Position numbers and translations under genes: made by a program. This document shows, in pieces, positions 1-6,381 of a stretch of DNA of 8,550 nucleotides (position 1 is the stretch's first letter; every line of letters begins with the position of its first letter). Source of the DNA: Pseudomonadota bacterium (GTDB lineage Bacteria; Pseudomonadota; Alphaproteobacteria; Rhizobiales; Xanthobacteraceae); contig JAEVZN010000007.1 of assembly GCA_023392205.1 (NCBI GenBank), forward strand, positions 1 to 8,550, written 5' to 3'. A model generated the notes under the pieces. It was not told the DNA's origin, searched no databases, and saw nothing but the letters and a program-made list of their open reading frames with translations.

Positions 1-1
1 C

Positions 2-676
2 TATCCGGCCCAAGATCCGCATGCGCCGTGTCTTGTCTTCATTCACGGCGGCTATTGGCAGCGCAATTCGCGGGAAGATTTCGCGATGTTCGCGGCCGGG
101 CCGCGCGCGCATGGATGGTCGGTGGCCATGCCGGGCTATTCGCTGGCGCCGGAGGTCAGGCTTCCCGACATCACCGCCGAGATCCGCAGCGCGCTCGACT
201 GGCTGCAGGCGGAAGGTCCGAAGCATGGCATTGCCGGGCCGGTGATCCTGTCCGGCTGGTCCGCCGGTGGGCAGCTGGTGGCGATGACGCTCGATCATCC
301 TTTGGTGGTGGCGGGCTTTGCCATGTCCGGCGTGCACGATCTCGAAGCATTGCGGAACACCAAGTTCAACGACCTGCTGAAGCTGAGCGACGACGACATC
401 GCGTCGCAATCGCCGTTGCGGCTGCCGGTGATCGACAAGCCGATGACCCTCGCCTATGGCACGGCGGAATTGCCGCCGCTGGTCAACGATTCCCGCTATC
501 TGCATGCCAGGCGTGCCGCTGCCCATGCGCCGGGCGTGCTGCTGCCGGTTGCGCACGCCAATCACTTCAACATCCTGCATGCGCTGGCCGATCCCGACGG
601 CGAATTGACTCACGCGGCGCTTGATCTCGCGCGCTTCTGCAAGATCGGCAACGGCAAAGCCGGCAAGGCTGCATGA
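2..676 (+). CDS. alpha/beta hydrolase, kynurenine-formamidase-like, 5' end cut by window
   Basis: The frame is open from the left edge, so the N-terminus is missing; 224 residues remain, counted from base 2. The visible part has the oxyanion-hole motif HGGYWQ (residues 15-20) and the nucleophile elbow GWSAGG with Ser87. His188 in ANHF is the likely catalytic His, and Glu156 in YGTAE is a candidate catalytic acid. HGGYW followed by G-x-S-x-G is characteristic of the bacterial arylformamidase/esterase branch of the alpha/beta hydrolases, which cleave amide or ester bonds in the cytoplasm. Family members are usually about 260-290 residues, so some 40-70 residues probably lie upstream. The stop overlaps the Mo-hydroxylase large-subunit start (ATGA), so the two are likely made together. 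The hydrolase may act on the product or precursor of that enzyme. The fold is secure; the substrate is unknown, and kynurenine formamidase activity should not be assumed. Confidence 0.88.
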   Translation, partial: YPAQDPHAPCLVFIHGGYWQRNSREDFAMFAAGPRAHGWSVAMPGYSLAPEVRLPDITAEIRSALDWLQAEGPKHGIAGPVILSGWSAGGQLVAMTLDHPLVVAGFAMSGVHDLEALRNTKFNDLLKLSDDDIASQSPLRLPVIDKPMTLAYGTAELPPLVNDSRYLHARRAAAHAPGVLLPVAHANHFNILHALADPDGELTHAALDLARFCKIGNGKAGKAA

Positions 677-3030
677 TGGACGCGCGCGCGGAAGGACAGG
701 GCATCGGCCGCTCCGTTCCCCGCAAGGAAGACGACCGCTATCTGCGCGGCAAAGGAGAATTCACCGGCGACATCAGACTTGCCGGCATGCGCGAACTGGC
801 CTTCGTGCGCAGCCCGCTGGCTCATGCGAAGATCCTGACTGTCCGCAAACCCGTGGGACGCGAGGGCAGCGTCTTTGTCGCCGCCGATCTCAACGGCATC
901 AAGCCGATTGTCGCCAATTCAGGCCTGCCGGGCTTCAAGTCGTCTGCGCAGCCCATTCTCGCGCATGACAAGGTGCGTCATGTCGGCGAGGCCATTGCGG
1001 TCTGCGTGGCGGCGACACGCGCCGAGGCCGAAGATCTGGCGGCGGCGGTTGAGGTCGAGTTCGAGGAATTGCCGGCGGTCGTGGACATGCTGGCGGCACG
1101 CGCCCCCGGTGCAGCGCTGGTGCATGAGCATTGGGGCGATAACGTCTTTCTGGAAAGCCGTGTCGAAGCCGATCTGGACGAGATCAAGCGCAATGCGCCG
1201 GTCGTGGTCCGGCGCACCCTGCGCACCGCGCGGCAATGCATGTCGCCGCTGGAAGGCCGTGGCGTGGTCGCGGTTTATGACCGGCGGCTCGATCAGATCG
1301 TCCTGCACACCTCGACGCAGATCCCGCATATCATCCGCACCGGTCTCGCCGGATGCCTCGGCATATCCGAGGAGAATGTACGCATCGTCGCGCCGGATGT
1401 CGGCGGCGGCTTCGGCTACAAGGGCATGCTGCTACCGGAAGAAGTTTGCGCCGCCTTTCTGGCGCGTCGCCTCGGCCATCCAATGCGCTGGCTGGAAGAC
1501 CGGCGCGAACAGCTTGCCGGCAACGCCAATTGCCGCGAGCATCATTACGACATCACCGCCTATGCCGACAGGGACGGACGCCTGATCGCGCTCGATGCCG
1601 CGGCCACCGTCGATACCGGCGCCTATTCGATCTATCCGTTCTCGGCCTGCCTAGAAGCAGCGCAGGTCGCCAGCATCCTGCCCGGCCCGTACAAGTTCGA
1701 CGCCTATCGCTGCATCACCTGGTCGTCGGCCACCAACAAGCCCGGCCTCGTGCCCTATCGCGGCGTGGCGCGTGCCGGCGTCTGCTATGCGATGGAAACG
1801 ATGATCGATGCCATCGCCCATGCGGTGAACAAGGAACCTTATGAAGTCCGCCTGCGCAACCTTGTCCAGCCGGACGAGATGCCGTTCAACAACATCACCA
1901 ACAAGCATTTCGACAGCGGCGATTATCCTGAATGCCTGCGCCGCGTGGTGGAGGCCATCGATCTTCCGGCCATCCGTAAAAAGCAGAAGGACTCCACGGC
2001 GTCACATGTGCGGATCGGCGTTGGCTTTTCGGTCTTCTGCGAACAGGGCGCGCATGGCACCTCGGTTTATTACGGCTGGGGCATTCCGATGGTGCCGGGC
2101 TTCGAGCAGGCCATTGCGCGCCTGACGCCGGATGGCGGGCTCGAATTGCGCGTCGGCATCCAGTCGCATGGGCAGGGGCTCGAGACCAGTCTGGCGCAGA
2201 TTGCAAACGAGGTGCTGGGCATTCCGGTCGAGCGCATTCGCGTCGTGCATGGCGATACGGCGGTGACACCCTATTCGACCGGCACCTGGGGATCGCGCTG
2301 CATCGTCATGGCGGGTGGCGCGGTGGCGACCGCCTGCAAGGAGCTGGGCGAGCGCATCTCCCGCATCGGCGCGCATCTGTTGCAGGTGCCGGCGGAGAAT
2401 GTCAGCGTTGGTGGCGGACTGGTCTCGACCGGCATTGCCAACGTGCGCATCGATGAAGTCGCCCGCACATGGTATCTGCGGCCGCAGGAATTGCCGAAGG
2501 ATGTGAATCCTGGCGGGCTGGAAGTTACCAGCGGCTACAAGACCGTGCGCCACACCGGCACATTCAGCTATGCGGCGCATGCCGTGGTCGTGTCGGTCGA
2601 TACCGAGATGGGCGACGTGAGCATTCTCGATTACGCGCTGTGCGAGGACGGCGGCGTGCTGATCAATCCGATGATCGTCGATGGTCAGGTCTGCGGAGGT
2701 GTCGCGCAGGGCATCGGGACGGCCCTCTATGAAGAGATGCCGTTCGACGATCACGGCCAGCCGCTTGCGACCACGCTTGCCGATTACATGCTGCCGGGCG
2801 CGACCGAAGTGCCGATGCTGCGCATCGATCACATGGAAACGCCGTCGCCCTACACCGCGTTCGGGCAGAAGGGCATCGGCGAAGGCGGTGCGATCGGCCC
2901 GCCTGCCGCCATCGCCAATGCCGTGAACGACGCGTTGCGCCCGCTCGGTGTCGAGATCAACGAACTCCCGATCACGCCGCATCGCGTGCTGGCGGCTCTG
3001 GCCGCCTCACGCAAGAAGGCGGCCGCATGA
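673..3030 (+). CDS. xanthine dehydrogenase family molybdopterin-binding (large) subunit
   Basis: This 785-residue protein is the catalytic subunit of a three-subunit molybdenum hydroxylase, which inserts a water-derived oxygen into a C-H bond and passes electrons to the Fe-S and FAD subunits. The N-terminus has the family opening VPRKEDDRYLRGKGEFTGDI (from residue 15). The molybdopterin-cytosine-dinucleotide binding signatures GGGFGYKG (244-251), QGAHG (458-462) and GTWGSR (537-542) are present. The active-site Glu is Glu737 in GQKGIGEGG. At the substrate loop it has PYRGVAR (361-367), not the AYRCSFR loop of CO dehydrogenase CoxL, so it is not a CO dehydrogenase. Length is normal. Two ATGs (673 and 676) are in frame; AAGG at 665-668 stands 4 or 7 bases away, so 676 is also possible. 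The gene overlaps both neighbours by ATGA. Substrate is unknown; related enzymes oxidise purines, N-heterocycles, aldehydes or aromatic thioesters. Confidence 0.95.
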   Translation: MMDARAEGQGIGRSVPRKEDDRYLRGKGEFTGDIRLAGMRELAFVRSPLAHAKILTVRKPVGREGSVFVAADLNGIKPIVANSGLPGFKSSAQPILAHDKVRHVGEAIAVCVAATRAEAEDLAAAVEVEFEELPAVVDMLAARAPGAALVHEHWGDNVFLESRVEADLDEIKRNAPVVVRRTLRTARQCMSPLEGRGVVAVYDRRLDQIVLHTSTQIPHIIRTGLAGCLGISEENVRIVAPDVGGGFGYKGMLLPEEVCAAFLARRLGHPMRWLEDRREQLAGNANCREHHYDITAYADRDGRLIALDAAATVDTGAYSIYPFSACLEAAQVASILPGPYKFDAYRCITWSSATNKPGLVPYRGVARAGVCYAMETMIDAIAHAVNKEPYEVRLRNLVQPDEMPFNNITNKHFDSGDYPECLRRVVEAIDLPAIRKKQKDSTASHVRIGVGFSVFCEQGAHGTSVYYGWGIPMVPGFEQAIARLTPDGGLELRVGIQSHGQGLETSLAQIANEVLGIPVERIRVVHGDTAVTPYSTGTWGSRCIVMAGGAVATACKELGERISRIGAHLLQVPAENVSVGGGLVSTGIANVRIDEVARTWYLRPQELPKDVNPGGLEVTSGYKTVRHTGTFSYAAHAVVVSVDTEMGDVSILDYALCEDGGVLINPMIVDGQVCGGVAQGIGTALYEEMPFDDHGQPLATTLADYMLPGATEVPMLRIDHMETPSPYTAFGQKGIGEGGAIGPPAAIANAVNDALRPLGVEINELPITPHRVLAALAASRKKAAA

Positions 3031-3800
3031 AGCCTGCCGCTTTCACGCTCGAACAGCCGGCGAGCGCCGCATTGCTGATGCAGTCCGCGCCGGGGCGCAT
3101 CATGGCGGGCGGGCAATCGCTCGGGCCGATGCTGAATTTCCGGCTTGCGCAGCCTGCGCATGTCGTGGCCATCGGCCAGATCCCGGAATTCACCGCAATC
3201 GAGGAAACGGCCGATGCCGTCATCGTCGGTGCCTGCGTCACCCATGCCGCGATTGCCGACGGACGCGTGCCGGATATCGGCAAGGGCATTCTGCCGGCCA
3301 TCGCACAAGGCATCGCCTATCGGGCGGTGCGCAATCGCGGCACCATCGGCGGCTCTCTGTGCCATGCCGATCCTGCGGCAGACTGGCTCTGCACCCTGAC
3401 GGCGCTCGGTGCCTCCGTGCTGACACTTACATCCAGCGGCGGACGCAGTATCGCGCTCACCCATTTTGTCACCGGCCCGTTCCGCAATGCGCTTGCACCC
3501 GGCGAGATCGTGCAGGCCGTGCGCATCCCGAAAGTCTCGCAGGACGCGCGCTGGGGTTATTACAAGGCCTGCCGCAAGCCCGGCGAATTCGCCCATGCCA
3601 TGGCGGCCATCCTGATCGACCCCGCGCGCAATATCCAACGTGCGGTCATCGGTGCGGTCGGCAGCGCACCCATCGTGCTGGACGGCGCGGATGTCGCGCC
3701 GGATGCGGCCGAACGTGCGCTCATGCAAAGCGGACTCGACGAGATCGGCCGCAACATGCAAATCGCAGCCCTGCGCCGCGCCACGGAGCAGGCGGCATGA
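3027..3800 (+). CDS. xanthine dehydrogenase family FAD-binding (medium) subunit
   Basis: This 257-residue protein is the flavin subunit that accepts electrons from the Fe-S subunit and hands them to an outside acceptor such as NAD+, a quinone or another carrier. The FAD_binding_5 fold is shown by AGGQSLGPML (27-36) and RNRGTIGGSLCHADPAADW (from residue 103), the two pyrophosphate-binding loops of the CoxM/XdhB family. The C-terminal CO_deh_flav_C part starts near RWGYYKACRKPGEFA (175-189). There is no extra 4Fe-4S cysteine insert like that of 4-hydroxybenzoyl-CoA reductase. It is slightly short for the family (usually 260-290) but looks complete. AGAAGG at 3014-3019 lies 7 bases before the ATG and supports this start. 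ATGA overlaps with both neighbouring subunit genes indicate coupled translation. Gene order here is large-medium-small, unlike the medium-small-large order of cox operons. Confidence 0.94.
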   Translation: MKPAAFTLEQPASAALLMQSAPGRIMAGGQSLGPMLNFRLAQPAHVVAIGQIPEFTAIEETADAVIVGACVTHAAIADGRVPDIGKGILPAIAQGIAYRAVRNRGTIGGSLCHADPAADWLCTLTALGASVLTLTSSGGRSIALTHFVTGPFRNALAPGEIVQAVRIPKVSQDARWGYYKACRKPGEFAHAMAAILIDPARNIQRAVIGAVGSAPIVLDGADVAPDAAERALMQSGLDEIGRNMQIAALRRATEQAA

Positions 3801-4915
3801 CTATCCGCTTCAACGTCAACGATGTGGCGGTCGAGGCCGATATCGCGCCGCGCACGCATCTCGCCGACTTCCTGCGCGAGGATTTGCTGCTCACCGGCAC
3901 GCATATCGGCTGCGAGCATGGCGTCTGCGGCGCATGCACCATCCTGATCGACGGCGAGCCGGCCCGTTCCTGCATCACATTTGCCGCGACCTGTGCCGGA
4001 CGCGATGTGAAAAGCATCGAGGGGCTTGAGGACGATCCGGTCATGGCCGCGTTGCGTGCTGCCTTCACCGCCGAACACGCGTTGCAATGCGGCTATTGCA
4101 CGCCGGGCATGCTGGTGACGGCGCGCGATATCGTGCTGCGTCTGCCCGATGCCGACGAGGATCGCATCCGGCTGGAGCTTGCCGGCAATCTCTGCCGCTG
4201 CACCGGTTATAACGGCATCGTCCGCGCGATCCGGCATGTGTTGCAGGATCGGCCGGACGTTGCCGCATCAGAACGGCCCGCTTTGGCCAGAGGCCATTTC
4301 CGGCAATATTCACGCGACGACGCCACTTCGGCTGCGACGCAGGCACCGGCGCAATCCATCGGCGATGGAGAGGGCCTGCGTCAGAGCTTGCGCATCGCCG
4401 CACCCGCCGAGCAAGTCTGGGAGGCGTTGCGCGATCCGTCGCTGATCGCAAGCTGCCTGCCGGGCGCGACGATCACGGCGCGCGATGGCGACAATATCAG
4501 CGGCGAGATGATTGCCGCGCTCGGCCCGATCCAGGCGAAATTCTTGGGCGATGCCACGCTCACCTATGACGATGACACCCGCACCGGTCGCGTCGCCGGA
4601 TCGGGACGCGACAATGCCAGCGGCACGCGCCTGAACGCCGACGCTGCCTTTCGCCTGACGAAGACAAGCCCGGCCGAAAGCGAAATCGTCATCGATGTGA
4701 CCTATGCCCTCAAAGGGCCGCTGGCACAGTTCGGCCGCGGCCCGATCGTGCGGGTCTTTGCCGCCGAGCTTGGCGCAATGGTGGCGCGCAATCTGGAAGC
4801 GCGGCTGCGCGGCGACGAATTGAAGAACGGCCATGCCATGCAGGCCGGGGGATTGATGTGGCGAGTTGCTTGGCAATGGTTGCGCGACCTGTTACCTCGC
4901 TTCCATGTCCGATAG
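3797..4915 (+). CDS. 2Fe-2S (small) subunit of Mo-hydroxylase fused to CoxG-like SRPBCC domain
   Basis: This 372-residue protein joins two functions. Residues 1-150 are a typical small subunit with two 2Fe-2S clusters: the plant-ferredoxin type with Cys39, 44, 47 and 59, and the alpha-helical type with Cys98, 101, 133 and 135 (motifs QCGYCTPG and LCRCTGY). A polar linker (about 151-193) leads to an SRPBCC domain (about 194-343) that opens SLRIAAPAEQVWEAL, continues CLPGA (220-224) and resembles CoxG. The last 20 or so residues are hydrophobic, with three Trp and interspersed Arg. CoxG is known as the membrane-recruitment factor of CO dehydrogenase and has been linked to quinone handling; here the same module is covalently attached. 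Stand-alone small subunits are about 150-170 residues, so the extension is real and in frame with no stop. GGAG at 3785-3788 precedes the ATG by 8 bases. An open frame continues upstream of 3797, but the ferredoxin homology begins at this ATG. Confidence 0.92.
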   Translation: MTIRFNVNDVAVEADIAPRTHLADFLREDLLLTGTHIGCEHGVCGACTILIDGEPARSCITFAATCAGRDVKSIEGLEDDPVMAALRAAFTAEHALQCGYCTPGMLVTARDIVLRLPDADEDRIRLELAGNLCRCTGYNGIVRAIRHVLQDRPDVAASERPALARGHFRQYSRDDATSAATQAPAQSIGDGEGLRQSLRIAAPAEQVWEALRDPSLIASCLPGATITARDGDNISGEMIAALGPIQAKFLGDATLTYDDDTRTGRVAGSGRDNASGTRLNADAAFRLTKTSPAESEIVIDVTYALKGPLAQFGRGPIVRVFAAELGAMVARNLEARLRGDELKNGHAMQAGGLMWRVAWQWLRDLLPRFHVR

Positions 4916-5393
4916 ACGGATCACCACGCCGCCGCAATCAGCCTTCGATCTGGCGAGCCGCCCCGGATTTCTGATCCGGCGGCTGCACCAGATTCATGCG
5001 GCCCTGTTCATGGAAGAATGCGCCGCCTTCAACGTGACGCCGGTGCAGTACAGCCTGATGACGGCCATCGCCGAACAGCCGGGACTTGAACAGGCCAGAC
5101 TCGCGCATGAGATCGGCGTCGATCGCACGACACTCGCCAATGTCGTGGCGCGGCTGGAAACGCGCGGGCTGTTGCGGCGCACCACCACCAAGACCGACCG
5201 GCGGCTGAAGCGCGTCAATCTGACCGCCAACGGCAAGCGATTGCTGGCGCAGATGCGGAAGCCGGCGCAGCGGGCGCATGTCCGGACCATCGAGGCCCTG
5301 CCGCCTGCGCAGCGCACCGTATTTCTGCATGCGCTGGCGCATCTCGTCGATGCCGGAAACGATTTCGGCCGCGCGCCCCTGCGCCTGACCTGA
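4905..5393 (+). CDS. MarR-family transcriptional regulator
   Basis: This 162-residue winged-helix DNA-binding protein belongs to the MarR family, which normally acts as a dimeric repressor released by a small phenolic or aromatic ligand. The HTH runs from about LTPVQY-like FNVTPVQYSLM (42-52) through LAHEIGVDRTTLANVVARLE (66-85), the latter covering the recognition helix. The wing carries the family signature DRR (98-100), followed by LTANGKRLL (106-114). The N- and C-terminal helices for dimerisation are present and the length is normal. The chosen ATG lies inside the end of the upstream gene (11-base overlap) and has no clear Shine-Dalgarno sequence, which fits coupled translation. A TTG at 4866 would add 13 residues but has no homology support. 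Being last in the Mo-hydroxylase set, it likely controls that operon, or the unit downstream through the palindrome at 5489-5504. The effector is unknown. Confidence 0.92.
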   Translation: MSDRRITTPPQSAFDLASRPGFLIRRLHQIHAALFMEECAAFNVTPVQYSLMTAIAEQPGLEQARLAHEIGVDRTTLANVVARLETRGLLRRTTTKTDRRLKRVNLTANGKRLLAQMRKPAQRAHVRTIEALPPAQRTVFLHALAHLVDAGNDFGRAPLRLT

Positions 5394-5488
5394 GCCGCCG
5401 CGACCGTCGGCTTATCGCCCGCCCTTTCTGCACACTTTGCCTACAGCCTGCTCACTCCGCAGTCAGATCGCCTGCGGCCTCGGGAATA

Positions 5489-5504
5489 CGTCAGCATACT
5501 GACG
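5489..5504. promoter_or_regulatory. perfect palindrome CGTCAG-CATA-CTGACG, candidate operator or activator site
   Basis: Two exact 6-base arms flank a 4-base centre in the non-coding gap after marR. Its size (16 bases, dyad) suits a MarR dimer. Its centre is about 76 bases before the predicted transcription start of the sigma-54 promoter, which also fits an upstream activator site for an enhancer-binding protein. The symmetry is seen directly; which protein binds is inference. Confidence 0.5.
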
Positions 5505-5546
5505 ACTTAAAAGCCTTGTAAACTGGACTCCATCGCGTGGTGGCTC

Positions 5547-5562
5547 TGGCATGGGAGTTGCA
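5547..5562 (+). promoter_or_regulatory. sigma-54 (RpoN) -24/-12 promoter for the SDR-oxygenase-SBP unit
   Basis: The sequence TGGCATGGGAGTTGCA matches the sigma-54 consensus TGGCACG-N4-TTGCA with a single change (T for C at position 6). The invariant GG (5548-5549) and GC (5560-5561) are separated by exactly 10 bases. It lies in the non-coding gap, faces the SDR gene, and predicts transcription starting near 5573, giving a leader of about 40 bases. Such promoters need an AAA+ enhancer-binding activator, which is not encoded in this window. No good sigma-70 -35/-10 pair was seen in the gap. Confidence 0.7.
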
Positions 5563-5612
5563 CCCCTCCAGATGATGGAAACAGGGCCAACCCCTTTGCA
5601 AGCAGCTACGGC

Positions 5613-6368
5613 ATGAGCCTCGACGGCAAAGTTGCAATTGTAACCGGAGGCGCGACCGGCATCGGCTTTGCCGTCGCAAGCGACCTTGCGTCACGCGGCG
5701 CCGCCATTGTTATCGCCGATCAGAAAGATGCCGAAGCCGCCGCGCAGGCCATCGCGGATAATGGGCAGAGAGCGCTGGGCATCGCAACCGATGTGTCGTC
5801 GGAAGCGGATGTTCAGGCCATGGTCGCTGCCGCGCAGGATGCGTTCGGCCGCGTGGACATTCTGGTCAACAATGCGGGCATCTACTCGTCGCTGCGTCCG
5901 CAGCCCTTCGAACAGATCGACATCGCCGCATTCCGCCGCGTGATGGACGTGAATGTGCTTGGCCTGTTTCTGTGCTGCAAGGCGGTCACGCCCGCCTTCG
6001 CGAAACAGGGCGCGGGACGCATCATCAATATCTCGTCGGGCGTCGCCTTCAAGGGCAATCCGCTGATGGCGCATTACGTCGCAAGCAAGGGCGCCGTGGT
6101 GTCGCTCACCCGCGCGCTCGCAACCGAGCTTGGACCGCGCGGCATTCTGGTCAACAGCGTCGCACCGGGATTCACGCTCAGCGACAATGTCGAGCGCAAT
6201 GCCGAACTCGTGGCCGGCGCGAAAGAGCCGTCGCTGCGCGGCCGTGTGCTCGCACGATCCATGACGCCTTCCGATCTTGTCGGCGCCGTCGCCTTCTTTG
6301 CCGGCGCCGATGCCGCCTTCATCACCGGCCAGACGCTGGTGGTCGATGGCGGCGCCTATTTCCACTGA
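5613..6368 (+). CDS. SDR-family NAD(P)-dependent oxidoreductase
   Basis: This 251-residue classical short-chain dehydrogenase/reductase interconverts an alcohol and a ketone or aldehyde in the cytoplasm. The Rossmann glycine motif is TGGATGIG (11-18). Asp36 at the end of the second strand (IVIADQ) favours NAD(H) over NADP(H). NNAG is at 86-89, and the catalytic set is Asn114, Ser142, Tyr155 and Lys159 (YVASK). The C-terminus ends GQTLVVDGGAYFH, as in 3-oxoacyl-ACP-reductase-like members. Length and motifs are complete. There is no clear Shine-Dalgarno sequence before the ATG; translation might be coupled to a 13-codon leader frame ending across this start. It is the first gene after the sigma-54 promoter and is followed 13 bases later by the oxygenase. 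Substrate is unknown; a hydroxylated product made by the next enzyme is one possibility. Confidence 0.93.
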   Translation: MSLDGKVAIVTGGATGIGFAVASDLASRGAAIVIADQKDAEAAAQAIADNGQRALGIATDVSSEADVQAMVAAAQDAFGRVDILVNNAGIYSSLRPQPFEQIDIAAFRRVMDVNVLGLFLCCKAVTPAFAKQGAGRIINISSGVAFKGNPLMAHYVASKGAVVSLTRALATELGPRGILVNSVAPGFTLSDNVERNAELVAGAKEPSLRGRVLARSMTPSDLVGAVAFFAGADAAFITGQTLVVDGGAYFH

Positions 6369-6371
6369 CAT

Positions 6372-6375
6372 GGAG
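6372..6375 (+). promoter_or_regulatory. ribosome binding site that decides the oxygenase start
   Basis: GGAG lies 6 bases before the ATG at 6382. It overlaps the alternative in-frame ATG at 6370, which is only 1 base past the SDR stop and has no such site of its own. This favours 6382 as the true start. Confidence 0.55.
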
Positions 6376-6381
6376 TTGCGG

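Noticed and set aside
2002..2982. Long open frame on the minus strand inside the large-subunit gene
   Set aside because: Its product shows no recognisable family or domain, and it lies antisense to a gene with unmistakable motifs. Long antisense frames are common in high-GC DNA.
2948..3796. Upstream in-frame extension of the Fe-S/CoxG gene
   Set aside because: The extension is the FAD-subunit gene read in another frame and is Arg/His/Cys-rich. Ferredoxin homology begins at the ATG at 3797, which has a proper GGAG.
673..4915. Identification of the enzyme as aerobic CO dehydrogenase (CoxMSL) because of the CoxG-like domain
   Set aside because: The large subunit lacks the AYRCSFR active-site Cys loop and the gene order is large-medium-small, so only the membrane-recruitment module resembles the cox system.
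5393..5412. Inverted repeat AGCCG / CGGCT straddling the marR stop, considered as a terminator
   Set aside because: A 5-bp stem with a 10-base loop and no T-run is expected by chance in DNA of this GC content.
5457..5477. Hairpin CCGCAG / CTGCGG with a 9-base loop after marR, considered as a terminator
   Set aside because: The stem is only 6 bp, the loop is long, and no T-run follows on either strand, so intrinsic termination is not supported.
6277..6381. Upstream ATG at 6277 for the oxygenase
   Set aside because: It lies within the SDR C-terminus and adds a low-complexity Ser/Pro/Ala stretch. The start at 6382 has a GGAG and begins with the typical family N-terminus.
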